Made by a program: the position numbers and the translations under genes. Of a stretch of DNA of 64,000 nt, positions 1 to 8,107 are shown one piece after another (position 1 is the stretch's first letter; the number at the start of each line of letters is the position of its first letter). The notes under the pieces were generated by a model, which saw nothing but the letters and a program-made list of their open reading frames with translations, did no database searches and was not told where the DNA came from. This DNA comes from Salinisphaera hydrothermalis C41B8 (lineage in GTDB: Bacteria; Pseudomonadota; Gammaproteobacteria; Nevskiales; Salinisphaeraceae): the NCBI RefSeq assembly GCF_000732535.1, contig NZ_APNK01000010.1:1-64000 (forward strand), in the 5' to 3' direction.

Positions 1-1169
1 GGGATCGAGTCTAGCCGATTTCTACACCCTCGGCTGCCTGCAGAATCCGAAGATAGACCCCGGAATTGCGGAAGCGATATCCGAAAGCGGGTCTCGTGCT
101 CGGATCGTGTGGCCAAAGCCGCCAGCCAGGCCACGAGTGTGGCCAGCATATGGATCAGCAATAGCATCTCGAGCCGCGCCCCGACACGGGTTTGTGTATC
201 TTCGAACGCGCTGCCGTATTGATGGGACTTGAGGTCGCGAAACGCGGTCTCGATCTGTATGCGTAAGCCGTAGAGCCGTGCGATTTCGCTCGCCCTCTCA
301 TCGGCCAGTCCGCACGACGCCGCAAGAACCCAGGGTTCACGGTAGCGCCGGGCCATCTTTTCAGCTTTGCCACCGCCCGCTCTTTGTCGGTCGCGACGGG
401 TCTGGTGACGTCCCCGGGGCTGGCGCCGCGTACGCACCAAATAGCACGAGGTCGGGCGACTTCGTGTGATGTCGCAGATGCCCAGCGACTCGGGTTTGGC
501 TGGTGCATTGTCGTAATACGCGGATACCGGACGCCACGCCGCATACCATCGACCATCACGAATCATCACGCGACCGCGAAGACGTCCGATCCAATCCCAA
601 CCGAGGGCTTCGACCGATCGGAACCACGGCGTATGGAATCCGGCATCCGTGAGCACGATCGGGCGGCACGAGGCCGGTAATATCGCCTGCAAACGTTGGA
701 GAAATCGATCGTGTACCGCCCGGCTATTGAGATGGCGTTGCGGATGGACTTCGTCATACAGCGTCAAGGCCCGTCCTTGCCGCGGTATCGATGCCCGCAA
801 TAACTGCCATTGGCCATCCCGTGGCAACTCGCTCCAATCGACGATGACGACCGGGCGATCTTGAGAGACCAGGCACGCGGCACTGGCCCGATAGATCGGC
901 CGACGATGCGCTTGCATCGAACGATTGCTGAGCCATCGATCCAACCGCTTGAGCGGTGCCGCGATCTGGCGAGAATCCGGCGAGTGGCGCGCCAGGGTCA
1001 TCAGCGTCAGGCGTTGACCGTTCAGACAGGCGCAGACGGCTTCGGATGTGGTTTGGACATTACGCTGATCCAAACCGGAAAAGACAGACGCGAGCCACGT
1101 CTGCAATACTGCACTGGCGTGCATGGGGGCCTTCGCATTTTGGTCGATACGAAGGGCACTATCCGTCAT
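1..1169 (-). CDS. IS4-family (IS10-like) transposase, runs to window edge
   Basis: DDE transposase of an IS4-family insertion sequence, which moves the element by cut-and-paste. The frame is open from an ATG at 1169 to the left edge (about 389 codons). Candidate catalytic residues are the Asp in VVIVDWSEL, the Asp in IVLTDAGF and the Glu of the YREK signature (Y-2-R-3-E-6-K in YGLRIQIETAFRDLK), which fits exactly. The last roughly 30 codons read in this frame do not look like an IS10-type tail. The +1 frame instead gives RNSGVYLRIL and a TAG at 11-13, which does, so a frameshift near position 95 may have damaged the C-terminus. An IS10-like terminal sequence lies just upstream at 1231-1243. 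Confidence 0.85.
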   Translation of the reverse strand, partial: MTDSALRIDQNAKAPMHASAVLQTWLASVFSGLDQRNVQTTSEAVCACLNGQRLTLMTLARHSPDSRQIAAPLKRLDRWLSNRSMQAHRRPIYRASAACLVSQDRPVVIVDWSELPRDGQWQLLRASIPRQGRALTLYDEVHPQRHLNSRAVHDRFLQRLQAILPASCRPIVLTDAGFHTPWFRSVEALGWDWIGRLRGRVMIRDGRWYAAWRPVSAYYDNAPAKPESLGICDITRSRPTSCYLVRTRRQPRGRHQTRRDRQRAGGGKAEKMARRYREPWVLAASCGLADERASEIARLYGLRIQIETAFRDLKSHQYGSAFEDTQTRVGARLEMLLLIHMLATLVAWLAALATRSEHETRFRISLPQFRGLSSDSAGSRGCRNRLDSI

Positions 1170-1230
1170 GCACGCTCTTCTGACCAGCCTCAGAAAACCG
1201 CTAAGTTACTACTATAGAATAGATAATTGT

Positions 1231-1243
1231 GGGGAACCCTCAG
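1231..1243. repeat. Putative terminal inverted repeat of the IS10-like element
   Basis: Read on the minus strand this is CTGAGGGTTCCCC, close to the outer end of IS10 (CTGA-NNN-TCCCC pattern, from memory of that element). It lies 62 bp upstream of the transposase start, a normal spacing. The opposite end is outside the window, so the pairing cannot be checked. Confidence 0.5.
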
Positions 1244-1291
1244 GGTCTGTCCCTAAAAGTAGAGGCCCGTCAGGGCCGGAACGAACTGCAA

Positions 1292-1630
1292 CTACTGGTT
1301 AGATTTGTCAGGGTCTATAGCCGCCACCGAATCGGCTTTTTCCAGAACCTTTTCGAGTTCTTTTGCCGTCAGCCCCTCGGCATGGATGACCTTTTTATCC
1401 TTTGTTGTGATAATCACCTTACGTCCATGTTTCGCTTTAATAAACGTTATTAAAACACTGGCCATGGAGACCCACATGCTGGCATTGAGAACAACTTCAA
1501 TAATGCCGGGCGCACCCATGACCACGCACGAACGTTGCTCTCTCATTGACCAAGAAAGACCGTTTTCGTCCAAGAGTTTAATGACGGGACGGAAGCTGTC
1601 TTTGAAAACATGAATTTTAAGAGTGCTCAC
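1292..1630 (-). CDS. Small single-TM protein resembling effector-associated component EACC1
   Basis: 112 aa. The start is the GTG at 1630, behind a strong ribosome site (GGAAAGGAAG). The protein has an N-terminal half predicted as beta strands, one hydrophobic segment (about residues 43-64, around VVLNASMWVSMASVLI), then a basic KHGRK stretch, a beta-hairpin (VIITTKDKKVIHAEG) and an acidic C-terminal helix (TAKELEKVLEKAD). This order matches my recollection of EACC1, a small component found next to NTPase-based conflict systems; similarity is by eye only. It lies 94 bp downstream of the ATPase gene in the same orientation and shares its low GC, so the two are probably one operon. Function unknown; a membrane-bound partner or effector is the best guess. 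Confidence 0.6.
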   Translation of the reverse strand: MSTLKIHVFKDSFRPVIKLLDENGLSWSMREQRSCVVMGAPGIIEVVLNASMWVSMASVLITFIKAKHGRKVIITTKDKKVIHAEGLTAKELEKVLEKADSVAAIDPDKSNQ

Positions 1631-1724
1631 AACTTCCTTTCCTTGAATCTAACAACGTCTTGAATAAGCCGCCGTTTGGAGCGCTAGCGCAAAACGGTCG
1701 GCTTCATTCACTTGTTACCAATCA

Positions 1725-3161
1725 TCACCTCAGATTAAGGGCTTTTAGCAAGCCGTTGTGCACCACAGCGGTCTTCCGGGGCGAAAACACCGCTTTTTTT
1801 CGACGATGTTTCCAAGCATATCGTGGACTATCGAATTTCTTCCATACATTACCTATCCATGATGTATTAAATAGAGTATGAAGTATTTTTTCTGCATGTT
1901 CTTGGTCCAGGCCGTATTCATCTAGACTCTCTTTGAACGTTGCCGTATCGAATCGTGGCCCAATTTCTGACAGGATTCCTTCAATAGAATCTCGCACATC
2001 TTCTTCTACTAGCCCAACTAAAGCATCGCTCAGCTCCGATGCGAACCATTCAGAATATGAGTTGAGAGCAGAAAATATGTCCTGGCTATTAAAAGGGGGC
2101 TCTTTTCCTAGGGACTGCATCGCTCTAAAAAAGCTGATTAAATCTCTAGGCAAATAACGCGTGCTGTCTAGAACGAATAGTATACTTTCTTTTCCTGCCA
2201 CCTTTTCTGGGAACCACTCCTTCCATAGGTACTTTATATCTTTATTAAACCCTGCCAAATGCGCTCTATTTTCAATCACTTTGAGAAGAAAGCTTTCAAA
2301 TGGTTTTCCTTCTTTATCGTACCAATCTAAAGATATGCCGTTATCCGTGGACCTTTTAGTCAGATTAGGATCAGGGACTAGTTCTAAAACCTCATCACGA
2401 AATAGAATTATAATTTTACTTTCGTTGCTGAGCTGAGAAAAATAGTTATTTACCTGTCGAATGGCAGCGATTAGGTCTGCCAAATAACCTGCATAATTTC
2501 TTCCGTTTCGGAGCAGATAATCTAGACCGTCTATCACTAAGAAGTGCTTTGAATTTATCTTCGGCAACTCCTTAAGAGACAGCTCAATCGCTTCTACAAG
2601 TTCAGCAGGATCTTTTACCTTCGACTTAGATGTTTTATCAAGCCGACCTTGAAGGGAAGCAAGCGTGGATGAAAACTTCGAGTAAAGACCTTTTCTTGAG
2701 GTTTCTTGAACTATTTGAATCAGACTATTGGATGAAAGAAAGCCGTATTTTTTTAAGTCATCAAACAGAGCATTTGCAATGCTGCCAGAATCCGTCAAAA
2801 AGCTATTTTCTTGGTACAGCGATAATATCCTTATATAAAGAAGCAGCTTCCATACCGTAACGCTTCCTCCAATTTTTTCACCAGACACACCTGATGTTTT
2901 TTTCAAAAGGTTAAACTCGAATTCCTCTAAATCATCTATTTCGCAAAAAAAATCCCATCGAGTTTCTGACATGGATTTTAGCTTTGATGCCAAAGCAGAC
3001 TTTCCGGCTCCCTTTGGGCCATAAACTAGGTACTTGTTCGGCTTAAATATTTCTTCAGTAATTTTGTTTATATCTACGTAGGCCGAATTCACCAACTCAG
3101 GCGCATGGATCCGTTCTTCTTGGGCATCTGTATATTCGAAATTTATGCCTAGAAAACTCAT
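1725..3161 (-). CDS. P-loop ATPase, Sll1717/FunZ-like
   Basis: 478 aa from the ATG at 3161, which has GGAGA just upstream; an in-frame TTG at 3194 would add 11 residues. Walker A is GPKGAGKSA (about 48-56), Walker B is LVIDGLD (about 208-214) and an arginine in ILFRDEV (about 255) may be a sensor. The N-terminus (a short acidic lead, then KYLVYGPKGAGKS) is typical of proteins named 'P-loop ATPase, Sll1717 family' or FunZ, which are often found in defence islands. The C-terminal 200 residues are helical with no enzyme domain I recognise. Base composition is strikingly AT-rich against all flanking genes and codon use differs, so recent transfer is likely. It pairs with the small TM protein downstream; an IS10-like element abuts the pair. 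Confidence 0.75.
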   Translation of the reverse strand: MSFLGINFEYTDAQEERIHAPELVNSAYVDINKITEEIFKPNKYLVYGPKGAGKSALASKLKSMSETRWDFFCEIDDLEEFEFNLLKKTSGVSGEKIGGSVTVWKLLLYIRILSLYQENSFLTDSGSIANALFDDLKKYGFLSSNSLIQIVQETSRKGLYSKFSSTLASLQGRLDKTSKSKVKDPAELVEAIELSLKELPKINSKHFLVIDGLDYLLRNGRNYAGYLADLIAAIRQVNNYFSQLSNESKIIILFRDEVLELVPDPNLTKRSTDNGISLDWYDKEGKPFESFLLKVIENRAHLAGFNKDIKYLWKEWFPEKVAGKESILFVLDSTRYLPRDLISFFRAMQSLGKEPPFNSQDIFSALNSYSEWFASELSDALVGLVEEDVRDSIEGILSEIGPRFDTATFKESLDEYGLDQEHAEKILHTLFNTSWIGNVWKKFDSPRYAWKHRRKKAVFSPRKTAVVHNGLLKALNLR

Positions 3162-3341
3162 TATCTCCAAGATCCTTATTATTTGTAACGCCAATTCGAC
3201 GGCGTTTGTAGGTATAACACTCAGTTTGAAATCACAAATTGCCTATAGACGTGGCGCGTAAGGCGTTGTTTTGACGTTTCGGAACCCGTGAACATGTCGA
3301 CCTAACGCGCCGGCGAATCGCCGACGCGTAGTGAGGCAAGC

Positions 3342-4352
3342 TCAGTCCTTGAGCAATCCTTCGAAGAAATTCGTCGCGTTGATCTCCAGATGATCGACGT
3401 CGTACCCACCTTCTTGAATCACGCAGATCGGCTTGCCGGTTTGGGCCAGTAGCTTGCCCATCCTTTGAAAGCCTTCGGAGGTGACGGACACTTTGGCTTG
3501 CGGGTCTTCGTAGTAGGTATCGAAGCCCAGGGCCACGACGATGACGTCGGCCTCGAACAAGCGGATGGCGGTGAGGGCTTCGTCGAATTTTTCGAAGAAG
3601 AAGCTCTCGCTGGAGCCGTGCGGCATGGGCAGGTTGAGGTTGAAGCCGTAGCCGCGGCCGGCGCCGCGTTCGTCTTCATACCCGCTGACGACGGGGTAGA
3701 AGTTGGTGGGGTCGCCGTGAATGGAGACGTAGAGCACGTCGTCGCGTTCCCAGAAGATTTCCTGCACGCCTTGGCCGTGGTGCATGTCGGGATCAAGCAC
3801 GGCGACCTTGTCGTAGGTGTCGCGCAGGTAGTTGGCGGCGATGGCAGCGTTGTTGAGGAAGCAGAAGCCGCCGGCGGCGTCGGGGCGGGCGTGGTGGCCC
3901 GGCGGGCGGCAGACGGCGTAGGCGGCTCTCTGGCCGCCAGCGATATCGTCAGCGGCGGATAGGGCGGCCTGGGCGCTGGTGTAGGCGGCTTTCCAGGTGT
4001 TGGGTCCGATGGGCGAGCTGCCGTCGGCGATATAGAAGGCCGTTTCGGCGAGGATGCCCTTCATCGGGTTGCCTTCGCGGACGTAGATGTTGGACATCAC
4101 TTCCTCGCCCCAGTCTTCCGGCCAGCGGCGGTGGGCGGACTCGAGATAGCGGAGGTAGCCCATGTCGTGCACGGCCGAGATGGGGTTCATGCCGTGGTCG
4201 CGCGGCGTATCGAGCTCGACGCCCAGGCCTTTCAGCGCGGCCAGCAGGGGCGGAATACGCGCCGGCACTTCCTGCGGCGAGCGCATGGCGCCGCGGGTGA
4301 GGTAGCTCTTGGGGTGGTGCTGGTTCTGGGTTTCGTCGAAGTAGGCTTTCAC
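3342..4352 (-). CDS. Histone-deacetylase-superfamily acetylpolyamine amidohydrolase
   Basis: 336 aa from a GTG at 4352 (GGAAAAG upstream); an in-frame ATG at 4424 would add 24 low-complexity residues unlike the family. Members are Zn-dependent deacetylases; this sequence follows the Mycoplana acetylpolyamine amidohydrolase closely in length and order, suggesting removal of acetyl groups from acetylputrescine or acetylspermidine in the cytoplasm. Visible motifs: PPGHHA (tandem catalytic His, about 153-154), the metal ligands Asp and His in DPDMHHGQG (about 187-191), Asp in GFDTYYEDP (about 278) and EGGY near the end (Tyr about 317). Succinate-semialdehyde dehydrogenase nearby would suit polyamine/GABA catabolism, but the genes are separated by the repeat element. 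Confidence 0.88.
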   Translation of the reverse strand: MKAYFDETQNQHHPKSYLTRGAMRSPQEVPARIPPLLAALKGLGVELDTPRDHGMNPISAVHDMGYLRYLESAHRRWPEDWGEEVMSNIYVREGNPMKGILAETAFYIADGSSPIGPNTWKAAYTSAQAALSAADDIAGGQRAAYAVCRPPGHHARPDAAGGFCFLNNAAIAANYLRDTYDKVAVLDPDMHHGQGVQEIFWERDDVLYVSIHGDPTNFYPVVSGYEDERGAGRGYGFNLNLPMPHGSSESFFFEKFDEALTAIRLFEADVIVVALGFDTYYEDPQAKVSVTSEGFQRMGKLLAQTGKPICVIQEGGYDVDHLEINATNFFEGLLKD

Positions 4353-4644
4353 AGGGCTTTTCCGTTGCCGAGGTGGATTTGGCGGCCTTGCCTGGCCGCT
4401 GAATAAAACGCGTGTAGGCAACATACGCTTTGGGTGTTTGGGGCTGCAATGGGGGCGTTGGGGCCGAGGTTTGATTGCGTGGCTAAACGTTGGGGCGTGG
4501 TCGTTTTGGCGGTTGGGGTGTTGTCTTGACGGCGTTCTTGGGATTTGGGTTCGCGCTGTTGGTGTGCTGTGTTGCCGGCTCGGTTACGGGTGGGGCCGTA
4601 CGGTAGGGCGGTTTTTGGTTCGGGCCACGGGGTGGGGAGAGTTT
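4353..4644. other. Non-coding stretch with strong G+T skew
   Basis: No convincing gene. The plus strand from about 4430 to 4640 is conspicuously rich in G and T with few A or C, unlike the gene bodies around it. ORFs crossing it translate to low-complexity sequence on both strands. It probably carries the promoter of the amidohydrolase gene on its left side. Confidence 0.5.
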
Positions 4645-5162
4645 GGTTTCGCGCTGCTGCGCGAGTCACTTTCGTTTGCTTGTCCAAACGAAAGTAACCA
4701 AAGGAAAGGACACCCTACCTTGCGCCGATGCTACGCATCGGTGTCCTGCGCGGCTCCGGCCGCAAGAGGGACAGCCGCGAAACTCGCGCCGCTGCGCGGC
4801 ACTCAAATACACGGCTGTCTTTTTCCTCTTGCAGCCTCCACTGCTCGGCGCTGCGCTCAAGGGAACCCGAATACAGACACGGCCCGCGACACATCGGTGT
4901 ACTCGCAATGTCTGAGAGATGGGTTTGTATTACGCCCCGTCTGAGGCGACGGAGACGCACAGCGGCGACGGGTGTCCGGCGCACGGCGCCGGTGCGGCAA
5001 GATGTCTGAGGACGGCCAAAGCCGTCCGAGTTTTTGCCGCATCCCGTTGACGCGAGCATCGGAGTGGACCGGCAAAGCCGGCGCCGATGCGGGTGCCTTT
5101 TGTTTTGGCTACTTTTATTTGGGCAAGCAAATAAAAGTGGCTCGCACATCAGTGCGAAACCC
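4645..5162. repeat. Hairpin-ended repeat element, copy 1
   Basis: 518-bp intergenic element, a second copy of which lies at 16449-16852. The two ends are long imperfect inverted repeats of about 70 bp, starting GGTTTCGC and ending GCGAAACC. Each end carries two stem-loops: a GC-rich one (GCGC-TGCT-GCGC left, CGCAC-ATCA-GTGCG right) and an 11-bp stem (ACTTTCGTTTG with CAAACGAAAGT left; ACTTTTATTTG with CAAATAAAAGT right). Relative to copy 2 it contains about 100 extra bases between roughly 4953 and 5050. The interior (for example around 4720-4880) is nearly identical to copy 2. ORFs in it are by-products of the symmetry. No transposase inside, so it is a MITE-like or otherwise passively moved repeat. 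Confidence 0.85.
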
Positions 5163-5273
5163 CAAGCCAGATGCATTCGATTGAGTTCGTTTCCCCGCGA
5201 TGACTGGAAACGCCCGCCGGCCGGACGTCTCTCCAAGATTGTTTAAAACCAAACCACGGCAACCCCGAACAAC

Positions 5274-5298
5274 AAAAAAAGGCGGCCCGAAGGCCGCC
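5274..5298 (-). terminator. Rho-independent terminator after the SSADH gene
   Basis: Stem GGCGGCC / GGCCGCC with a CGAA loop, followed on the minus strand by seven Ts (the A-run at 5274-5280). It lies 37 bp past the stop codon of the dehydrogenase gene. Confidence 0.85.
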
Positions 5299-5335
5299 TC
5301 TCAATACGCTCGAACGCGTAAAGCGTCGAAGCCGA

Positions 5336-6790
5336 TCAGTCGGCGCTGGGCACCGTCTGCAGCTCGATGTACTCCATCAGACCATCGTGACCGCCTTCAC
5401 GACCAACGCCCGACTGCAGCATGCCGCCGAACGGCGCATGCGCCGCCGGGCCGGTGCCGGTGTTGAAGCCGCAGTGGCCGAAGTGCAGGTTGGCGATGAT
5501 CTTGTGGGCGCGCGCCTCGTCCTTGCCGAACACATACGACGCCAGGCCGAACTCGGTCTGGTTGCCGAGCTTGAGGGCTTCTTCGTCGGTGTCGAACTTG
5601 ATGAGCGGCACCAGCGGGCCGAAGGTTTCGTCGGTGCAGCACTTCATGTCGTGCGTGACGTCGGTGATCACCGTCGGCGAGTAGAACAGGCTCTTGTCGG
5701 AGTCCAGCTCGTCCGGGTGCTTGCCGACTTCGAGCTTGGCGCCCTTGGACAGGGCGTCCTGGACGTGGTCCTTGACCTTGTCGAAGCCGGCAGCGTTGAT
5801 CAGCGGGCCGACGTTCACGTCTTCGTCCATGCCGTCGCCGACCTTGAGCGCCTTGACGCGGTCGATGACTTTCTTGGAGAACTCGTCGTACACGGACGAC
5901 TGCACGTAGATGCGGTTGGCGCAGACACAGGTCTGGCCGCCGCCGCGGAACTTGTTGGCGATGAGGTGATCGGCCGCCGAGTCCAGATCGGCATCGTCGA
6001 GCACGATGAACGGGGCGTTGCCGCCGAGTTCGAGGCCCAGCTTCTTGACCCAGTCCTTGGACTGTTCGATCAGCAGCTGCCCGACGCCGGTGGAACCGGT
6101 GAAGGAGATCATCGGGACGTCCGGCGAGCTCATCAGTTCGCCGCCGATGTCCTTGGAGCTGCCCATGACGAGGTTGACCATGCCCTTGGGCAGGTCCAGA
6201 CGCTCGTGCATGAGCTGGAACATGGCGATCATGGTCAGCGGCGTTTCGGTGGCCGGCTTGGTCACGGTCGGGCAGCCGGCGGCGATCGCCGGGGCGATCT
6301 TCTTGGCGATCATGCCAATGGGGAAGTTCCAGGGCGTGATCAGGCCGGCCACGCCGATCGAGCGCTTGTGGACGGTCCAGGTGCAGTCCTTGGCTTTCTG
6401 CGGCAGAACTTCCGGCGCCAGGGCTTCTTCCATCATGCCGGCGTGGTAGTCGAAGAAGCTGGCGGCGTACTCGACTTCGCCCTGGGCTTCCTTCCACGGC
6501 TTGCCGTGCTCCAGGCACAGGATGCGGCCGATCTCTTCTTTTTCGTCCAGCAGGGCGTCGCGCATGTCCTCGAGCCATTCGCGGCGGGTGGCCACGTCCG
6601 GCACGTGCGGCAGGGCCGCCTTGGCCGCCGCGATCGCGCGCTTGGTTTCTGCGGCTTTCATGTAGGGGATGGCGGCCAGCTGTTTGCTGTTGGCCGGGTT
6701 GAAGACTTCGGCGGTCTCGCCCGAATCGGCTTCGACCCACTGGCCATCGATGTAACCCGCGAGATGCTTAAGCAGATACGATTCGATCAT
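5336..6790 (-). CDS. gabD: NAD(P)-dependent succinate-semialdehyde dehydrogenase
   Basis: 484 aa, aldehyde dehydrogenase superfamily, oxidising succinate semialdehyde to succinate in GABA/polyamine breakdown. Start chosen at 6790: AAGGA is 6-7 bp upstream and the sequence then opens like the family; the frame continues upstream but without family similarity. Motifs: PWNFP near the coenzyme site, FTGSTGVG, the catalytic base in LELGGNAP, and the catalytic Cys in GGQTCVCANR. The double Cys next to the nucleophile is typical of the SSADH clade. The gene sits 113 bp downstream of a 2-hydroxyacid dehydrogenase gene in the same direction, so the pair may be co-transcribed, possibly for a hydroxyacid/semialdehyde substrate. 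Exact substrate is inferred from family only. Confidence 0.88.
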   Translation of the reverse strand: MIESYLLKHLAGYIDGQWVEADSGETAEVFNPANSKQLAAIPYMKAAETKRAIAAAKAALPHVPDVATRREWLEDMRDALLDEKEEIGRILCLEHGKPWKEAQGEVEYAASFFDYHAGMMEEALAPEVLPQKAKDCTWTVHKRSIGVAGLITPWNFPIGMIAKKIAPAIAAGCPTVTKPATETPLTMIAMFQLMHERLDLPKGMVNLVMGSSKDIGGELMSSPDVPMISFTGSTGVGQLLIEQSKDWVKKLGLELGGNAPFIVLDDADLDSAADHLIANKFRGGGQTCVCANRIYVQSSVYDEFSKKVIDRVKALKVGDGMDEDVNVGPLINAAGFDKVKDHVQDALSKGAKLEVGKHPDELDSDKSLFYSPTVITDVTHDMKCCTDETFGPLVPLIKFDTDEEALKLGNQTEFGLASYVFGKDEARAHKIIANLHFGHCGFNTGTGPAAHAPFGGMLQSGVGREGGHDGLMEYIELQTVPSAD

Positions 6791-6903
6791 ATGCGGTCCT
6801 TTGTTTGATCCGGGGTCGACGATCAGGCCACCGGTGTGCATTCGTGCGTGGATGATCGGGGACGCACGGCCCGTTTTCAATCGCGATCGGCGAATCGCGT
6901 GTA

Positions 6904-7920
6904 TCAGCCGTTGCCGGGCGCGTAACCGTGGCGCTTGCTGACCTCATTAAATAGCGACTCGCCGGCCCGCCAGCGCGCCAGATTATCGAGGAACTGCTCC
7001 ATCAGGGCTTCGCGCCAACCGATGAAATCGCCGGCCATATGCGCCGAGATCAGCACGTTGTCGAAATCCCACAGCGGGTGGTCGGCGGGCAGCGGTTCGG
7101 TCTCGAACACGTCGAGCGCGGCGCCGGCGATTTCGTCGGCGGCCAGCGCGGCCACGAGGTCTTCGGTGACGACGATCGCGCCGCGGCCGATGTTGATAAA
7201 GCGCGCGTGTTTCGCCATGGCGGCAAAGCGCGGGGCATCGAACAGGCCTTCGGTGGATTCGGTCAGCGGCGCGGCGACGACCACGTAGTCGGCCTCGGGC
7301 AGCAGGCTGTCAAGGTCGTCCTGGGCATGAATGGCGTCGAACACGTCGTTGGGCGCCTTGGCCCGGCGTGCCACGCCCGACACCTGCATGCCCGCGGCCC
7401 GGCACAAGCGGCCGATGCTGTGGCCGATGGAGCCGGCCCCGACCACCAGCACACGCTTGTTCTCGATGGTTTCGGTATCGCGGTGTTGCCAACGGTGCTG
7501 TTGCTGGTAGCGCAGGTTGTTTGCGCTGTCCTTGGCGAACATCAGAATCTGCGCGAGCACGTATTCGGCGATGTTGCGGTCGAAAATGCCCTGGGCGTTG
7601 GTAACCGGAATATCGGACTCGATCAGGGCATCGAACATGAGCTGGTCGACGCCGGCGCTGGTGGCGTGAATCCACTCCAGGCTATCGGCGGCCTCCCAGG
7701 CCGCCTCCAGCGCGTCGGTGCGAAAATCGGTGACCACCAGAATGCGGCTGCCGGGCAGGGCGCGGCGCAGGCTGGCCTCGTCGTGGGCGAGAACCACCTC
7801 GGCGTGTTCGCGCAGGCGATCGATCCCGGGCGGGCCGTCGGGCGCATCGCTGAGTACCGTGATGCGCAGGGCGGCAGCATCGTGCACGCCGCGGCTCGAT
7901 TCGGCCCCGTTATCTGCCAT
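6904..7920 (-). CDS. D-2-hydroxyacid dehydrogenase family protein
   Basis: 338 aa, NAD(P)-dependent reduction of 2-oxoacids to D-2-hydroxyacids or the reverse. Rossmann motif VVGAGSIG (about 159-166), catalytic Arg in NIGRGAIV (about 246), Glu in VFETEPLP (about 275) and His in ISAHMAGD (about 294) are all present, so the enzyme should be active. N-terminal catalytic domain about 18-115, coenzyme domain about 120-300. Of the family the sequence looks more like the broad D-2-hydroxyacid/glyoxylate-reductase group than like SerA (no ACT domain). Divergent from the aminotransferase gene at 8108; an oxoacid-linked pair would be sensible. Confidence 0.85.
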   Translation of the reverse strand: MADNGAESSRGVHDAAALRITVLSDAPDGPPGIDRLREHAEVVLAHDEASLRRALPGSRILVVTDFRTDALEAAWEAADSLEWIHATSAGVDQLMFDALIESDIPVTNAQGIFDRNIAEYVLAQILMFAKDSANNLRYQQQHRWQHRDTETIENKRVLVVGAGSIGHSIGRLCRAAGMQVSGVARRAKAPNDVFDAIHAQDDLDSLLPEADYVVVAAPLTESTEGLFDAPRFAAMAKHARFINIGRGAIVVTEDLVAALAADEIAGAALDVFETEPLPADHPLWDFDNVLISAHMAGDFIGWREALMEQFLDNLARWRAGESLFNEVSKRHGYAPGNG

Positions 7921-8107
7921 GTTGTCATCGCCGCGAATGACGCGGATTCGGTGAATAGTCGAGCCACGTTACCCAGCCCCCAGACTAGGCGTCAACACGG
8001 TTTGCCGTGCGCGGCGAAAACACCGCTTGACCGGGGCTGTGGGGGTGCCTACGCTCGAATCGATATCCCCCGGGAATCTCCCTAGTCGTCGCCACCAAGA
8101 GGTTGTC

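Noticed and set aside
3305-3328. Rho-independent terminator after the acetylpolyamine amidohydrolase gene
   Set aside because: A short GC-rich imperfect stem (ACGCG-CGGCG / CGCCG-CGCGT) is present but contains a mismatch and has no T-tract.
4438-5246. Six-frame ORFs of 60-173 aa over repeat copy 1 and their counterparts over copy 2
   Set aside because: Open frames occur on both strands in all phases because the element is symmetric and GC-rich; no ribosome sites, and the reading does not persist between copies.
5387-6808. 473-aa open frame on the plus strand
   Set aside because: Exact antisense of the succinate-semialdehyde dehydrogenase gene; composition is that of a high-GC shadow frame rich in Gly, Val, Arg and Asp.
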